Assembly (NCBI RefSeq): GCF_020921035.1
Contig: NC_063151.1
Location: forward strand, 12,593,501 to 12,657,500
DNA: 64,000 nt
Source of the DNA: Rhodamnia argentea
Lineage: Eukaryota; Streptophyta; Magnoliopsida; Myrtales; Myrtaceae
Reading direction: 5' to 3'
A program made the translations under genes and the position numbers. The first letter of the stretch is position 1, and each line of letters begins with the position of its first letter. Below the pieces are notes generated by a model. It made no database searches, was not told where the DNA came from, and saw only the letters and a program-made list of their open reading frames with translations. Shown in pieces: positions 1-13,700 of this stretch.

Positions 1-339
1 ATTCAAATCTAGTTGACCCTGTCGGCTTCGCAATTTCTATTGTACATCCATGCCGGTGATCGTTCTTTCTATTCTTATACTTGAAGTAGTCTCTATATAT
101 TTTTTTCTATTGAAAATGGCCTCTCTTGTTAGGTTTTGAAAAGGTCCATAGTTCATCCTTAAACCATTTTCGGTGATGAGCTTTGCTGATAGGAACTAGC
201 AGCGATAACTATACATATTTGTCTATGCCAATTGGACATTAAATAATCATATTTTGTATATATATATGATAATTGACAAGTTATATGCTTAATTTAGTTT
301 TGAAAATTTACAAGATAATCGAGATATTTGAGGTATGTG

Positions 340-650
340 TACCTCGATATAATAATGCGCTCTTTAGGTCCCACGCACCCCTCGCCCGGTGGCCAGCGAG
401 GGCGACGACCCTCATCGGTTGCTAAAGAAGAAACTAGAAGAAAAAAGGAAAAACAATAACAAAATAATTCAAAAAATATATTAAAAATTATCCATGTCAG
501 CTTTGGTTGTGCCACGTAGGGCGGTCGGCATCCATGTCGGGGATTATTAGCCAATAGGATTGAATTGGCAAAAAGTGAAGAGGTTTATGACTCAATTGAT
601 AAACTTAAAAGGTTTATGACCGAATTGACAAAAGTGTTTAGGTTTAGGAT
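340..650. repeat. Partial MITE related to the 9,120 and 23,969 copies
   Basis: The right part reads as repeats of 'gaattggcaaaaag...aggtttatgac...caattga', which is the terminal pattern of the longer elements at 9,120-9,602 and 23,969-24,438. The interior shares the phrases 'gccacgtagg' and 'catgtc' with the 9,120 copy. No matching left terminus is visible, so this copy is probably truncated. The 86-codon minus-strand open frame across it is a by-product of the repeat. Confidence 0.4.
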
Positions 651-654
651 TTTT

Positions 655-2520
655 TTTTTACAATGTTTCCATATCAAACTCATGCCTCAACACAAACACC
701 TAGGTGCTTCTTAAGTTGTTGTCCACAACTATTAGCATGAATATGGCACCGTTCATCAAAGGAAACAGCGATAGCCTGTGAATATCCAATCCAATTAACT
801 TTGTAGCTCCGTATTTTCTCTTAGAGTCATAGTGAACTACACTTCATGCCATTTGCCTAAGTCACGGCATCTGCATGCATTTAGTTTCTTAGCCACATAA
901 TCACCTAGGAGATCCTTTCACTTAAAACCTTAATGCTTCTCTTGCAAATTTGCCCCAAATACATATGTTATAATTTAGACTCTCGAGTAAATCATCCGAT
1001 CCCTCTATGGAGAAATCCGCCACTATCTCCCCTTAAAGCTCATACAGTCCACTTTTCTTGATTCCTCTCATTACTAATAGGACACCTCGAATAACCTTTA
1101 GAATTTTACCTTCTAAAGCATAACAATATCCATTTGAATCTAGGTCACTCGAAGAAATTCGGTTCCTCTTAAACTTTGGAATATTTCTTTCTCTAGTCAA
1201 TGTCCTTAGGATAACATTGTGGATTCTAATTCTAACATCACCAACACCTAATACATCAATCTCATCGTTGTTCCTCAATTGTACCATACCACTATCTATG
1301 TACTGATAAATTTACTTGTTGTAGCAAAATTCAATATGGCTCTAGTATAAATGTTATGAACAATATACAAACCGATAATCGCACTAAACTTAAAATTATA
1401 ACAATACAATCACAGAACTGAACATAAATGGAATTGCAATAACAATACCAAAAAGAAATGGAATCGATACAAATAATATCGAGGCTCATGTTTGACACAG
1501 TTTCCTTAAAACAAATTTATCTCCTCTAGTATGTGCTCGAGGTTTCGCAAACGTCTATCTCCCAGGATGCAACGATTGGCAGCAAAGAAGCAAGCACAAC
1601 ACTTCAAAGCTTTCGGTGAACTTGAACAAACCGGAACTAAACACTATCGAAAAACAATGCAAAATGCTGAGAATAGAAAGAGAGGGAGAAGATTTTCTTG
1701 TGCGTTAAAATTAGAATGGGAAGCCATCTACTTCTAGGGTAAGTGGGGGGCATTTCGGAAAAAATAATAATAACGGCCGATTAAATTTGCCATTATAATA
1801 TTGATTTTATAGCCGTAATGCCATTAATCTACCGTTACTCAATTGAGATTAAATTTGCTATTATATAATATTAATTTTGTAACAGCAATGCCATTAATCT
1901 GCTGTTACTCAATTGATTCAACAGTTGTTACAAAAAAAAAAAAATTTTAACAGTTTGAGTTGGAAAATTAAATCGGAAGGCAAAATTGGGCTTTTTGCGA
2001 GGCCCACCTTTCGGTTCTACATTCATGTACGCGGGTCACACTCAAGTTTCAGCTCGTCGGGGCTTGGGATTTGCCACCCCCCACGCCTGCGCGTGAGGCA
2101 TAATGCTTATGCTGTGATAGTTACCACTCCAAAGGAGGGTAACTATCTATAAAGCATTCTAAAGCCTTCTTCCTTTTCAATATGGGATTAATGTATTCCA
2201 CTTTCCCACTTCCAACTCAAAGGTGTTCTTTGAGCATCAATTTCTCATTCATTCACCCTTCAATTTATCTCATATTTCCAACATTTGTTTGGTCTAACAT
2301 GAAATGAATAACCAGAATCCACAATCCATCTACCAATTGATGAATCCTCAGTGATAAACAAGACATAATTAAAATTATTGTAGCAATACTATTAGTGGAC
2401 TCAACTCTAATTTCCTTATATTGTCATTCTTTAGTTTAAGATATTCTCTTCTAAGATGTCCCTCTTGCCACAACTCTAATAGCCAGTAGCACCAACCATG
2501 GACTGACTACGTCCATTCAA
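655..2520 (-). mobile_element. Ty1/copia retrotransposon fossil, broken
   Basis: Minus-strand stretches resemble Ty1/copia polyprotein. There is a zinc-knuckle and protease-like part near 2,285-2,480, a gag-pre-integrase-like stretch at 1,033-1,287 (the pattern 'SNGYCYALEGKILKV' is typical) and the start of an integrase near 700-1,000. The order on the minus strand is the one expected for copia. About 1 kb of unrelated DNA (roughly 1,290-2,280) sits between the protease-like and pre-integrase parts, so something inserted after the element did. No LTRs are recognisable. The element is clearly broken, with several interruptions, and looks old. Confidence 0.65.
1779..1916. repeat. 68-bp direct tandem duplication
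   Basis: Two adjacent copies begin with 'gattaaatttgc' (1,779 and 1,847) and end with 'gttactcaattga'. They differ at about ten positions, so the duplication is not recent. It lies inside the DNA that interrupts the Ty1/copia fossil. Confidence 0.75.
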
Positions 2521-2759
2521 ATTCACAAAACATCTGCTAACACAAGTAGTAGTTACCTTTTTTTTTTTTTTTTCCAAGAGTAGTAGTTATTTATCTACTA
2601 AATTAGAAGGCATAATTTCACCAGATTCTTTTGAAGATGTCTTTGCTCATAATTCATCCCAAACCTTATCAAACATCAAGCTTCTTGACCTAGAACAATT
2701 ATTAATAGTAATAACAATAGTAGTTATTTATCTACTAATTGGCTTTGACAAAAAAAAAA

Positions 2760-5700
2760 ATCTACTAAATTAGCAATCATGAGTACCCTAATTTTTTTTA
2801 AAACGTTCACCTAAATGGCAAAATTCGATGTGGCATGACATTTGTGGTGAACGTTTTTAGAATATCATGACACTCAAGTGATCGATTGAAAAGTTATACG
2901 ACACTCAATTAATACGAAAAAAAAATGATGGCACTCAAGTAAGTATTGTACATATAATTATGATGATCAAGAGATCAATTAAAAAATTATAACTCAAGTG
3001 AAGGCCGTGCGAGAGTTGTGACACATGTGGTGTCCCTTTCCCAATTTTTTTCTTTAAATATGGTTGTTCTGATACGATCCTTTTACCATGATGTTGATAA
3101 TACAATGTAAACGAAGGCATAAATTAAGAAAATAAAATAAAACCGGACCGAAGTCCCAAAATAATGAAGTCAAATGATACTCTGTAAAGACGTTGATGTA
3201 TGAAATTCAAAAATAAAAGTAATATTCAAGTGGCCTCCACTGGTTACCCTTGGCAAAAGACTTGGTACAATGACTTGGCCTCAAGCCTCTAAAGGAATTA
3301 CTTAAGATGTGATTTAATTCAATCCGGCATCTCATCGTCCTGAAAGCTAGCTCGAGGAGCACACTATCTAAGCCCTTTCACCCCCACGATCATTCTATAC
3401 CCTCGTCAAGTTAGCTAGGGGCCTACTTCGTCTCTAAACCGCTTATCAAACTAAGCGAGCCTTGCTCTAATATCATTTCTAACAATCCGATTCGTCCACA
3501 TAACCCAAAACAAAAAAAATCAAAAAGGTACTCAAAGAGATGACGTTTACCGATGGATCTTACTCACGAATCACCTTGAAAGATATCTCACATTTGCTGT
3601 GACACATGGCGCGTTATGGATGGCATCAACGCAACGTCACTCGCCTGAAGTGCGCGGTTCCTCCTATCCGCTCCATGCAGTTCTAGACCAAGTCGGATGT
3701 TTATAAGAACGTCAATGTTTTTATGCGGGGGATGCACCAAACTCGCAAATCATATGGGAGAGACCCTATGAAGGAAAGATACTTTATTTGGATTCAGTTT
3801 CATGGGACCAAATCCATCACAACTGTCGATTTTATGGAGGCTCTCGCAGGTCTCGCTGAATCTCGATCCAGAGTAAATTTTCCTTGTGAAGTGATTCATA
3901 AATGAGAAATAATTATATAACGGTCCTTAATCTACTGTAAGAATAACAGCAAATAATAAAAAAATTATTGTGAGGTCCACTCATTCAAAAATTTATGGCT
4001 CACAACATAATATTATTCTCACGCTCTATTATGCTATCAAAGCCCTTTCATAAATAAGCCTCGACATGAATTGGGCCGTATCGTTACGTTTTATCATCAC
4101 TAATTTTGTAGCTGACGGTTCTAATTTCATCTCTGTATAGCCAGTTAAAAAAATAAAAAACTCTCTGGAAACGTTAATGGGGAGAGCTGCAAGTGCAAAC
4201 TGAAGAGTCTAAGAATGGAGTGCATTTTTAAGCGGAGATACTGCGGTGAGTTTTAAGTTCCGAATCCATCGAACGGAGTGGGCATGGCCGCTTGATTTCA
4301 GCGTCCAATTACCACCGTCCGATTCAATTTCCTCCCCAAATGCCATGGTCATAAAACGCATGCCGATGCCGGAAAACGTTCTCAATCGGCGCTGTCACGT
4401 GCCATCTCGGAATGATCAGATTTTTCACCCTTTCTTTATCAAGGGAAATATTTTACGTTTATTTTATGTTCATACGTGCAGGGTTGCAGGTTAGAGGTCC
4501 CGTCCCTGAAACGAATTGAAAAAAAAAAAATTGAGTACGTACCCACAAATATATTAAACATACCCCATCCGAAATATTTCGATTTTCAAAGTATTGCTTA
4601 CAGATGATTGTAGAAAAATTAGTGCATCGAAAAAATACCAAACATTCCTTATTTGATAATTTAAAAAGTACAGCGATGTCTTCGTTTGTTTTGCGAAACA
4701 TTAATGATTTGGAGAATATTTTTCAAAAAACGATCGCTTGTATCGTTTATGAAAATGAACAAATGAGAGATATTTTCACATTGCACGAAATTATTTAGAC
4801 ATAGATTGTTGTTAACAGTGAAAACATTTCTTGTTAACTAATTATATCAAGCAATGCAAGCGATCATTTTTAGGATAATAGTTTTCAAATCGTTTATTTT
4901 TCTTCACAAATCAAACGGAGCCCTAATAAAAGAATTTTTAGTGAGACATATAATTAATATTTTGTAATTCACATCTCTTCTAAATAGATATTTTTAATAG
5001 TAGTCTCAGAGGCAATCTGAGGGTTTTGTTGGTTTGGATTATGGAAAACGATGTTCCATGCATCCAGTGCATGACCGACGTGTCGTAACTGACTAATTAA
5101 TTGCGTTGACCATATGATCTATACTTCATCTAAGAAACATCTAGTTTGAACTTTGAATATCGACCAAGAAGAAAAAAACCTTGGAGCAACTGACTTTTGT
5201 TTTGTCGGTCGATTACATACTTATCAATGTTACCTGGTGTAACCGCCACATTGAAGAATTGTTTTGGGCGCGAGGCAAGGATAGCAAAAACAAATGTCTT
5301 CCATTCCACATTGGCAGGGATGGAAATATTACACCATTAAATTACCAATCGATACTACAGTTTGGATCAACTCACCAAGTTGCTTGATCATTCAATTAGT
5401 GAAAGTTCATCAATGCAAATTGATTCCGATCAAATTAACTTAATTTAATTTTTCAGTGGCGTTCATGAATTATTGACTTTCATTAAATTAAAACTTAACT
5501 AGCATGCATGAAATTACTCCCTGTAAAATATTGCATGGCAGACAAACGAAATACAACTCTTATTAACATAGAAAATCTATCTCAAAATGGTGGGTTGTTC
5601 TTTTATCCGTCCAATATTCGAGTTCCTCTCATTTGTTTATATACCTATAGGCCGATTTCCAAATTTAGCTCCTCCTTAAAGTCTTATGACAAGAATGCCT

Positions 5701-8150
5701 TACCTTATGATTTCATTTCAATAGTAGACAGATGTTTAACATGTTACTCAATTCCGCTATGGCAATGCTTAGGTGGCATCCACATGACAATTGTTAGTAC
5801 TAAGATCAAAATGAGAATTAGTTATTTTAAACTAAGAGGAGATAAAATTGAGGAAAAAGAAAAGGAGGAGGAGGAGGAAACAGGGGCATAGGGAGAGAGA
5901 GAGAGAGAGAGGAGGCGGTTGTTGTCGTTGCCGCTGGCGAGGTCAACAATGGATAGTCACCCTTGTTGTAACCCCCACGAGAGAGCGACAGAGACACCCC
6001 GAAAATTAGAATGCCGGCTCAAACAATGCAAACATTTGTGAGAAAATTCAACAACAAAAAAAAAATGATTGCATCTCTTTTTCGGGATTTCTCCAGAAAT
6101 AAATAACAGGCTCGTTAGTATGATAACTTCTTCCATTATAAGAAATATTTATATCCATTTCAGGAGTTGAAGTTCCTATCTTCCCATGCTAAGAAGATGG
6201 ATAAAATGGGTTATACTTCTCTCAATTGTTGCATTGGTTGTAATTTACTTTTGAAACTAAAGAGCTATTTCACATTTGGTCGATTAACAAAAACATTTAA
6301 ATTTACTACATATATAGTAAAGTTGGAGTTGACTCGAGAGATCGTTCGCTTTTGTGCACGCCACGTGGCACTTCACTTTACCTATATGATTGCCATGTAA
6401 AAGTTAAGCGCCACATCATAGATTCATTGCGCGGTTCATATTTGACCAATAAATACTGGTCTATTGATTTTTTATCCTTGAAATTTTATTTTTTATTAAA
6501 TTCAAATTTAAAAGAACATAATGGATAAAGAAAAAGTATCTCAAATGTACTCTTTAATATCTCTTTCGACTTTTTTCTCCCATAGATTTAAATTTGAAAG
6601 AGACACAATACATTGGAATATATGATAATTATCCTCTCAAAACATTTATGCCTTTCAACTTTTATCTTTCACTGATTCCAAAATTGAACGACAAGAGAGA
6701 TCAAATATAAACATGTTGACATGTATAATTTATCCAGTTAATTAAGAGTTAAGTTATAAAGAGAGGCATATCTCATAAGATGTACTATATAGATCTTATT
6801 GCACAATATGAATAAGCACACAATTTACCTGTTTATTATATTTTAAAAATAACTTCCTTTAGGACTTTTTTACTTGATATTCACTGAGTATAAATGTTTC
6901 AGTGACATTATTTTGTTTGATATGGAAAAGAAAAACATGCATATTGATATTTCATTCAATTTGACGTCCTTCTGAAATCCACTTATTTTAAGCACATCCT
7001 ACATTTAAGCAAATGGATTTAGCGAATCAAAATGCACATCATTTGTCTAAAGTCCACATAGTTTGAAATTGATTCAAAAAATAAAGAGAGAAGTTAATGT
7101 TTTAATATTTTAGTTTCTTTTCGACAAATAATAGTACATTTCCAATAATGTTTTAATAAAAGATAAAGATGGATGATATCGAGTTTTAACCCAGCCACTG
7201 AAAAAATTGAATGAAAATGACACTTGAAGAGTACATCACTAGTTAAGGGAATCTGCATCTTCTAAAACAAAAGCATAATTGAATTTTTTAAGAAGCTGAC
7301 TTTTGATCTTTCAGGAGTTAAGAGACTCATAATGCCAATATGGAAAGCTAAGACAAACTCGTTCGCTGTCGTTTAAGCCTTGAAAGTCCATTGTCTTCAT
7401 GTTTTTTACGTTATTTTTAGTCCGCCGATTTGTTTTCTGAATTCCTTTACTGCTTATGGTCATTTTTCGGATTATCTCGCGACACCTAGGGCTGTCGAAG
7501 CACTGATTTGCTCTTTTCGAGGTTTCGAACAGCTTTCATTATTATTTTCAAAAGTAACAGCAAGGGAATTTTTCTTCCGAAACCGCAACAGCGAACCGTG
7601 TTTGCGGGTTTTACTCGTGCCCATCCTTCGTTTCCACAGCGTCGTCAGCTCGCATCTTCCTCGCTGCTGAGACGAGAAACAAACGAATCCGGATGGTCGT
7701 AAAACAGCTGCGATTCTCAGAAACCAAACACTCGAAGGGCAACAGAACGAGATCGGCCAGAAAAGGTTGTTAAAACTTTGTTACCTTTCCCTAAAAGATG
7801 GGTCATGCCAGGGGCATGATAAGGGATGATGATGAGCCTTGCCCACCATTTGCTGCTGCATGGGGGCTGAGGGTCGAGTACGCATGAGCAAAAGCGTCAC
7901 GCGATCCCACTTTAGAATTTCGATTGAGGGAGATCAACTCCCACTCCCGGTGGAGACCCACCCATTGCCTTCTCATCCCATTAGCTGATCTGTGAAGATG
8001 CGCAGTGTGGGTCGGCTACCCGAATCTTAACTCTCGTGTTGTTCGATACGAGAAGTTGGTGAAGCATTTAATTGGGGCGAGATCTATCCATCTATCTAAA
8101 GGTGGCCTTCTCTTCATAAAAAGCGTATTCAAGCTCCGGTTGAAAATTTT
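2760..8150. other. Gene-free AT-rich intergenic stretch
   Basis: No open frame here has a recognisable domain or convincing splice structure. The frames of 60-127 codons lack similarity to anything I know. The stretch holds a MITE copy at 4,677-4,925, a (GA)n tract near 5,892-5,910 and several poly-A/T runs. The block 7,380-8,110 is somewhat more GC-rich, but I could not identify a gene in it. Confidence 0.5.
4677..4925. mobile_element. MITE, Tourist-like family (copy 1, worn)
   Basis: The left end reads 'cgtttgttttgcgaaacatt' and the right end is its imprecise inverse, finishing in 'caaacggagccc' followed by taa. Subterminal 'aatatttttcaaa' blocks occur in inverted orientation at both ends. 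The same termini occur in the cleaner copies at 10,097 and 23,627. The left terminus is worn, so the target duplication cannot be confirmed. Confidence 0.55.
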
Positions 8151-8848
8151 ACGGACCTAATATCCTAAAAAACCTCAAACTTTAGGTTCAATCTCAATTC
8201 TACCTAAACTTTTTCTTTGTACCGTAAAAACCCTCAACTTTAAGGTCATGTCTCAATTCTATCCTAAACTTTAATTTGTCTATGAAAAACTCACAAATTT
8301 AGGTCTTGCCCTAGTTTTACCGTTTAGTCCCAATTTTACCATGAAATTTTCATAGTCTCATAAAAAATCACAAACTTTTACTTGAATCATAAATCTTACT
8401 CCATTAACAATTAGTCCAAAATCTCTCGTTAACAACCGATAAGTGGAAAACTCCCAAACACGAGCTACTTGAGAGACCCAAGCACTAATTCTCCGACCAT
8501 GAGAGATGGAACACTTCTAAGCACGAGAGATCAAAGTCCAAGTGCAAAATTACTAAGGGTGATTTTAACGGGGGTTTTTATGATATTTTATGAGAAAAAA
8601 AGTTGAGTAAAATTAAATAAGGACATTTTTTTATTTATGAAACAACAAGTGTAGGGTAGAATTGGCGTTGGACCTAAAATTGAGGGTTTTTCATGAGATT
8701 GGAAAAAAGTTTAAAGTAGAATTGAGATTGCTGTTTTTTATGAGATGAAAAAAAATTTAGGGTAAAATTGAGACTGCACCTAATGTTGAAGTTTTTTATG
8801 AGACAAAAGGTAGAATTGGGACAAGAGCAGGCCAAATTTTACGTATAG
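8150..8848. mobile_element. Foldback-like MITE built of inverted ~57-bp subrepeats
   Basis: The left half has repeated units of the type 'ctcaaactttaggttcaatc' separated by 'tcaattctacc'. The right half has the same units in inverse orientation ('gtagaattgagattg', 'ttgaggttttttatgag'). The outer ends are inverse matches ('aattttacggacctaat' and 'ggccaaattttacg'). There is no coding capacity. The superfamily is unresolved. Confidence 0.6.
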
Positions 8849-9119
8849 GGCAAGCTTCTTTCCTGTAATCAATTAGAATGAGTGAGTGGAATTTGTGATT
8901 AGCCAAGCATTTGCGTTCGAAAACACTAGGCTAAAACCATGTCCATTTTCAAGCTTTTTCAGGCTATTTAGATTACGGAAAAATTTATCGAAGTAATTTC
9001 ATCGCATCTCCCTTACTTGGCTCAAAGAATTATCACTAGGGTTGTTAGAGTGATTTTCTTTAGCAGGGGAGTGTGTTGTTCTGACAATTTTGACAAAGTG
9101 GAGGCATGTAGAAATTAGG

Positions 9120-9602
9120 AGTAATTATACAAAAAAGTCTTAAATCTATTGCATTTGTACCAATTCAATTATAAAACTTTCAATTTGACTATATCTTTTG
9201 ATGGTCCGCTAATTCAATCATGAACCTTTTGACAATTTATCAATTTTTTTTTTTGCCTAATTTTAATTGGAAATGATAGACTTGGCAATCTAGTCAACGT
9301 CAGCCGTCCAACATAGCGCGACCGGCATTGATGTAGACAATCTTATAATTTTTTAATTTTTGAAATTGCTATTGTTATTTTTTTTTTCTTTTTCTTTCCT
9401 TTTTTTTTCGAACTCCGGGCCAGCGAGAGAGCTCAAAAAATTAAAGCCACTAAAAATTCAGAATTTCTTTTAAATATAAAATATTTCATGTCAGAGGTGG
9501 TTATGCCACGTAGGATGACCGACACTAACTAGGACTCAATGTCAGGGATTTTGCATTGAATTAACACAAGTGCAATGAATTTTTGACTTTTTTTGATAAT
9601 TT
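9120..9602. mobile_element. MITE with ~48-bp terminal inverted repeats
   Basis: The left terminus 'aattatacaaaaaagtctta' and the right terminus (inverse of 'gactttttttgataattt') are imperfect inverted repeats of nearly 50 bp, both containing the phrase 'accaattcaat'/'attgaatt'. The GC-richer interior carries 'gccacgtagg' and 'gtcaggg'. Related copies lie at 340-650 and inside the P450 intron at 23,969-24,438. Long TIRs of this kind suggest a Mutator-type MITE, but no clear 9-bp target duplication was found. Confidence 0.6.
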
Positions 9603-10096
9603 ATATTCCACCTATCTGCCAAAAGGGATAAGTTTAAATCCAGTCCTCTAACTGTAGCAGCTTTTACAGCGGGATCCTCAGACTTTTCTAGGGTCAAATT
9701 AGGTCCAACAATTTGATTTCATAATCTAAGTAATTTTTTCTCGAGTATCAAACTTAATTATGGTAATGACGTTGTTTGATGTGCTTATTTTAAAATTATA
9801 ACACAAAAGGGAAGGAAAATATGCCCTTTTTTTTCTTTAATTGGACTAAGTCTAATCATTTTTAAACAAACCTTCCCCTTTTGTTTTGTAATATTAGATT
9901 AGGAACACACAAAAATCACATCAATATAATTAGTGGGGCCTATTTTTTTTTTTTTAAGGATTAGCTTGGAAAGATTAGAAGACTTGATTTGCGTCAAATG
10001 AAATTCGAGAACTCACTCGCACAAACTGTACCAGTTAAGGACTAAATATAGATTTATCCCTTTAATAAACTATGGGCAGGTGTTTATGCTGATTAA

Positions 10097-10315
10097 GGTT
10101 CCGTTTGATTTGCAAAAAATGTATAATTTCTAAAAATATTTTTCTAAAAACGATAGTCAATGAAAAATATTATCATTATCAATAACTATTTATGACTAAA
10201 GATTTTCATGTACATTGCAAATGTTTCTCATTCATTCATTCTGCAAGCGATACAAGAGACCGTTTTTATAAAAAATATTTTTCAAATCATTCATTTTTCA
10301 CAAAACAAACAGAGC
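10097..10315. mobile_element. MITE, Tourist-like family (copy 2, cleanest)
   Basis: The left end 'ggttccgtttgatttgc' and the inverse of the right end 'caaaacaaacagagct' form terminal inverted repeats. They are flanked on both sides by TAA (ttaa on each side), the target preference of PIF/Harbinger elements. The interior has no coding capacity. Termini are shared with 4,677-4,925 and 23,627-23,797. Confidence 0.65.
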
Positions 10316-10319
10316 TTAA

Positions 10320-10861
10320 GAAAAAAAAAATGAACACAAAAGTAGGTTATTGCGATGGTAAGATTGCTCAACCACAACCTAGGTCACTGCCAAGATTGCT
10401 CAGTTGCAAATCTAAGATTGCTTAGGGCTTGTTTGGTTCAGCCTTGTGGTAATTTCTTTGGGAAAGTGCAAAGGCCATTAAGCTAAAAGGGTTTTTCGGA
10501 ATACAAGTGGTGTTTGGTAAAATGTATTTTAAAAACACATTGGGATACAACTTTGTCAAAATAGTTCTTGAAAAAACCACACTTTCCAAATCTCTTTTGC
10601 TTTTATTATAAAAAAAAAAGCTCAAAAATCGGCTAAGGACCAGCGGTTAGTGAGGCCTTTGGGCGGTCGACGAGACTACAGTATACGTGAATCTAGTAAT
10701 TCATGAAATGATAGATGAACTAGCTTTCTTTTTCCAAAAAAAAAAAAAAGGCCAAACAATATTTGCATTTGGCCAAAAGACTTTGGGGCCCCAAAGTCTC
10801 TTGCAAATGCTTAACCAAACACGGCGTAATTAACCACCATGAAGAATAACTCAAAAGTGTG

Positions 10862-10893
<32 letters not shown>

Positions 10894-13700
10894 CATATAT
10901 GTATATGTATACATATATGTATTTATGTGTATATGTATTTATCTTCTCAAGCATAAAATAAAGGATTACAATATTTCTTCCAGCTTTAATTAAAAATTGT
11001 ATTATGAAGAACCATAATGAGAAAATCATGTCGATAATTTGTTTACTGTTTTATTTTAAAGAGGACAAAACTAATGCGTAAGTTAACAGAGGAAGGTACC
11101 ATCAAAATACTCTATCAAAAGAGTGCAATTATCTAAACATTTCTTTTACTTTCGGACACTCCCGAGTCCCATCGAAGAAGTGAAATATAGTTGGAGTGCA
11201 TTACACTGCCAGAAGAAATATTATCAAACCCATTTTTATCATACGAAGAACAATATTCAACACTTGATAATATTAGCAACAACCACAATTAGTTTTGACA
11301 TAAAAGGTTCTATTAAGTCAAAAATCACTTAATTAGCTAAGTAATGATTAGGTCACTCAATACATTCAATAGAAAAAACATCCAAATACGAAATGGAATC
11401 TTGTCTATTACATTGCTTAAAGCCTAAAACCTACCAACAATGTTCACAATTTCATATTTGGCAACGAAAAGCGCCATCCGATACTCACTATTAAGCTATT
11501 ATCAAACAACATTCATCTTCGTTTTCAGCACTTGCGATTGTCAATGTTTAACATTCAGTGCTTAGTTTTCAATTTTACCAAACAGGCCGTGTTCGATAAC
11601 CTCATCAAGTGCTAAAATTCAAAATAGCCAACACATGCTAAAGCTAAGCATGTTTGATAATGTTGGCTAGTCTTGACTCAAGGAATACAATTAGAACAAA
11701 TCGCTCAATGGAATAAATAAAGACGCCTCACTTAATTTATTCAGTAGAATAATACTATTACCAACTACGTTAACAAAACCTCCAACGTATCCCTATTTAT
11801 ATGTTTGGTAAGAAACTAATAATAATTAGTGTTATTTCAAGCGACATAAACGATTATTTTTAAGAAAATATTTTTCAAATTATTCGTTTTTCTTGAAATA
11901 AAAGGAACTAAGTGCTTTAATAGATTGCGGCTGGACATTTTGAATAAGTAGGAGCACATTCAACATTCAGTAAGTTTTTGGCACATTATTCAAAAGATTG
12001 TATCATAATTTTGGTAAACATTTATGTTACTCCTTTTTTATTACTTGGCATCTACCAACGATGTAGAATTATTGCAAGATGGTCCAAGAAGCGCCCAATA
12101 ACTCGTGACTCCTAATGAGACTTCGCTGGCCGCAGCTTTAACTAAAATAAACGACGAAAAGAATAATGCTGGGAAAAAAAAGAAGAAGGACACTGTAAAT
12201 AGTAGTACTTTTACTCTTAATTAATATCGATTTTTTATTTTTAAATCTTAATCTTGTTCAATTTGGTCCTCCTATTCTTTAACGGATTTCGCCTTTCTAG
12301 TATATTCAGCTCTGCTAACAGTTTTTTGTGAGAAGTACATTCAGCTGTGGAGTCCACTTGTGTTAACGGGATCGTACGCTCGAAACTTAATCAAAATTCC
12401 AACTATTCAATCACCCGCATACAATGATGCGTAGATCATTGTCGAATATTCCAAACAGCTTTACTATCGTCCTTCCAATTGGATGACAATTTGAGTTTTG
12501 AAGCTTTAAGTTTTGGTGATTAGATTGCCCATCTTGATTGTTTTCTAATTTCAGTATCTATGAATGACCAATCAAGCTTTTGTATATCGTTTCGGCGTTG
12601 AACTTGACATTCACAGTTCAGTTCTAGGTTTTTCATTTAAATAAGCTTTTCAAAAAGCTCGAGTTTTAGTTTCAAGTAATGTGAATAATCAAGTCACATA
12701 CTCCACTATGGATGAAAAATACAGAATCTATCATTTAATAGTGGTTAAAATAATACTTTGATTCCATAACCGATCAAAATAGTCCGAAATATTGGAGATT
12801 GGATGTCACTGTTAGAAATGGTAGGATTCGACAGCACGGATTTGAGCAAAGGAGGGCATCACACAACAACCAAATCATGTACAAGTTATTTTTAGGCTTC
12901 ATTTATTTCATGAGTAATGAATAATTAGTAATATATTTTCTTAAAATCGTTGGCATCGCTATAAAAAATTAAACCTATAATTTGCGAAAATACTTAGATA
13001 TAAATTATTGTCTATTATGATAATATTAAGCATTCGTTAATTATTTCAAGTATAAAAATAATTAACTTTTTTTTAAAAAAAAAATTGTTTTTCGCGTAAC
13101 AAATTGATCCGGAGTTCTCTTATTAATGCCTCAACAATGCGGTTTTGGGTGGGGAGTTCAAATTAATGCTCGCGAATGGAACTGACAGAAGATGCAGCGA
13201 AAGAGGGGCAGGTGGGACCCACGGAACAGGTAACACGAGCACACGACTGTGGACTATATATGTGTCGTGCGGGACAACTACTGGAGTGAACGAATACTCC
13301 TCTTTTTTTTTTTTTTTTTTTTTTTTTGTAGACTGCTCCACTCAATGTAAAAACGACGAAACGGCGCCGAGACTCGCCAGACGCCCCCAACATCTGCAAC
13401 TGCGACTGCAAGACGACACGTCGTCTTCGTCGTTAACGTGCGCCTCCCCCCTCTGATTTCGTATTTGTCGTGTACCTCACGCGTGACGATCCGGTCAAAT
13501 TTATCAGAAGCCGAAAGCAGGACTAAGGAATATTTTTTTTTCTCCCGGGCCCATTTTTTTATTTTATCTTATGTTTTATTAAATAATTTCATACGCCAAA
13601 AATAATTTAATGCGACGAACTCTTATCGAATGCTATGTTAATTTATGCAAATCATTTTTTAGGAATACAAATTTGGACTTTGAGTTTATCTTAATTTTAG
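10320..13700. other. Intergenic stretch without a recognisable gene
   Basis: The stretch holds the (TA)n tract, a decayed half of the Tourist-like MITE near 11,850-11,910, a possible further copy near 12,893-13,113, and a 24-base poly-T near 13,303. Open frames at 13,123-13,456 are caused by the poly-T run and have no recognised similarity. Confidence 0.5.
10862..10887. repeat. (TA)n microsatellite
   Basis: A run of alternating T and A of about 26 bases, followed by related 'atacatatatgtatatgtat' sequence. It generates spurious Tyr/Ile-rich open frames on the minus strand. Confidence 0.95.

Noticed and set aside
10427-10830. Possible MITE with 'gcttgtttggtt' at both ends in inverse orientation
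   Set aside because: Terminal match is short and imperfect and no target duplication could be identified.
10720-11029. Tyr/Ile-rich minus-strand frames
   Set aside because: Translation of a (TA)n microsatellite.
13123-13456. Three overlapping open frames of 72-103 codons
   Set aside because: They are driven by a poly-T run and local GC-rich sequence; no domain, no splice context.
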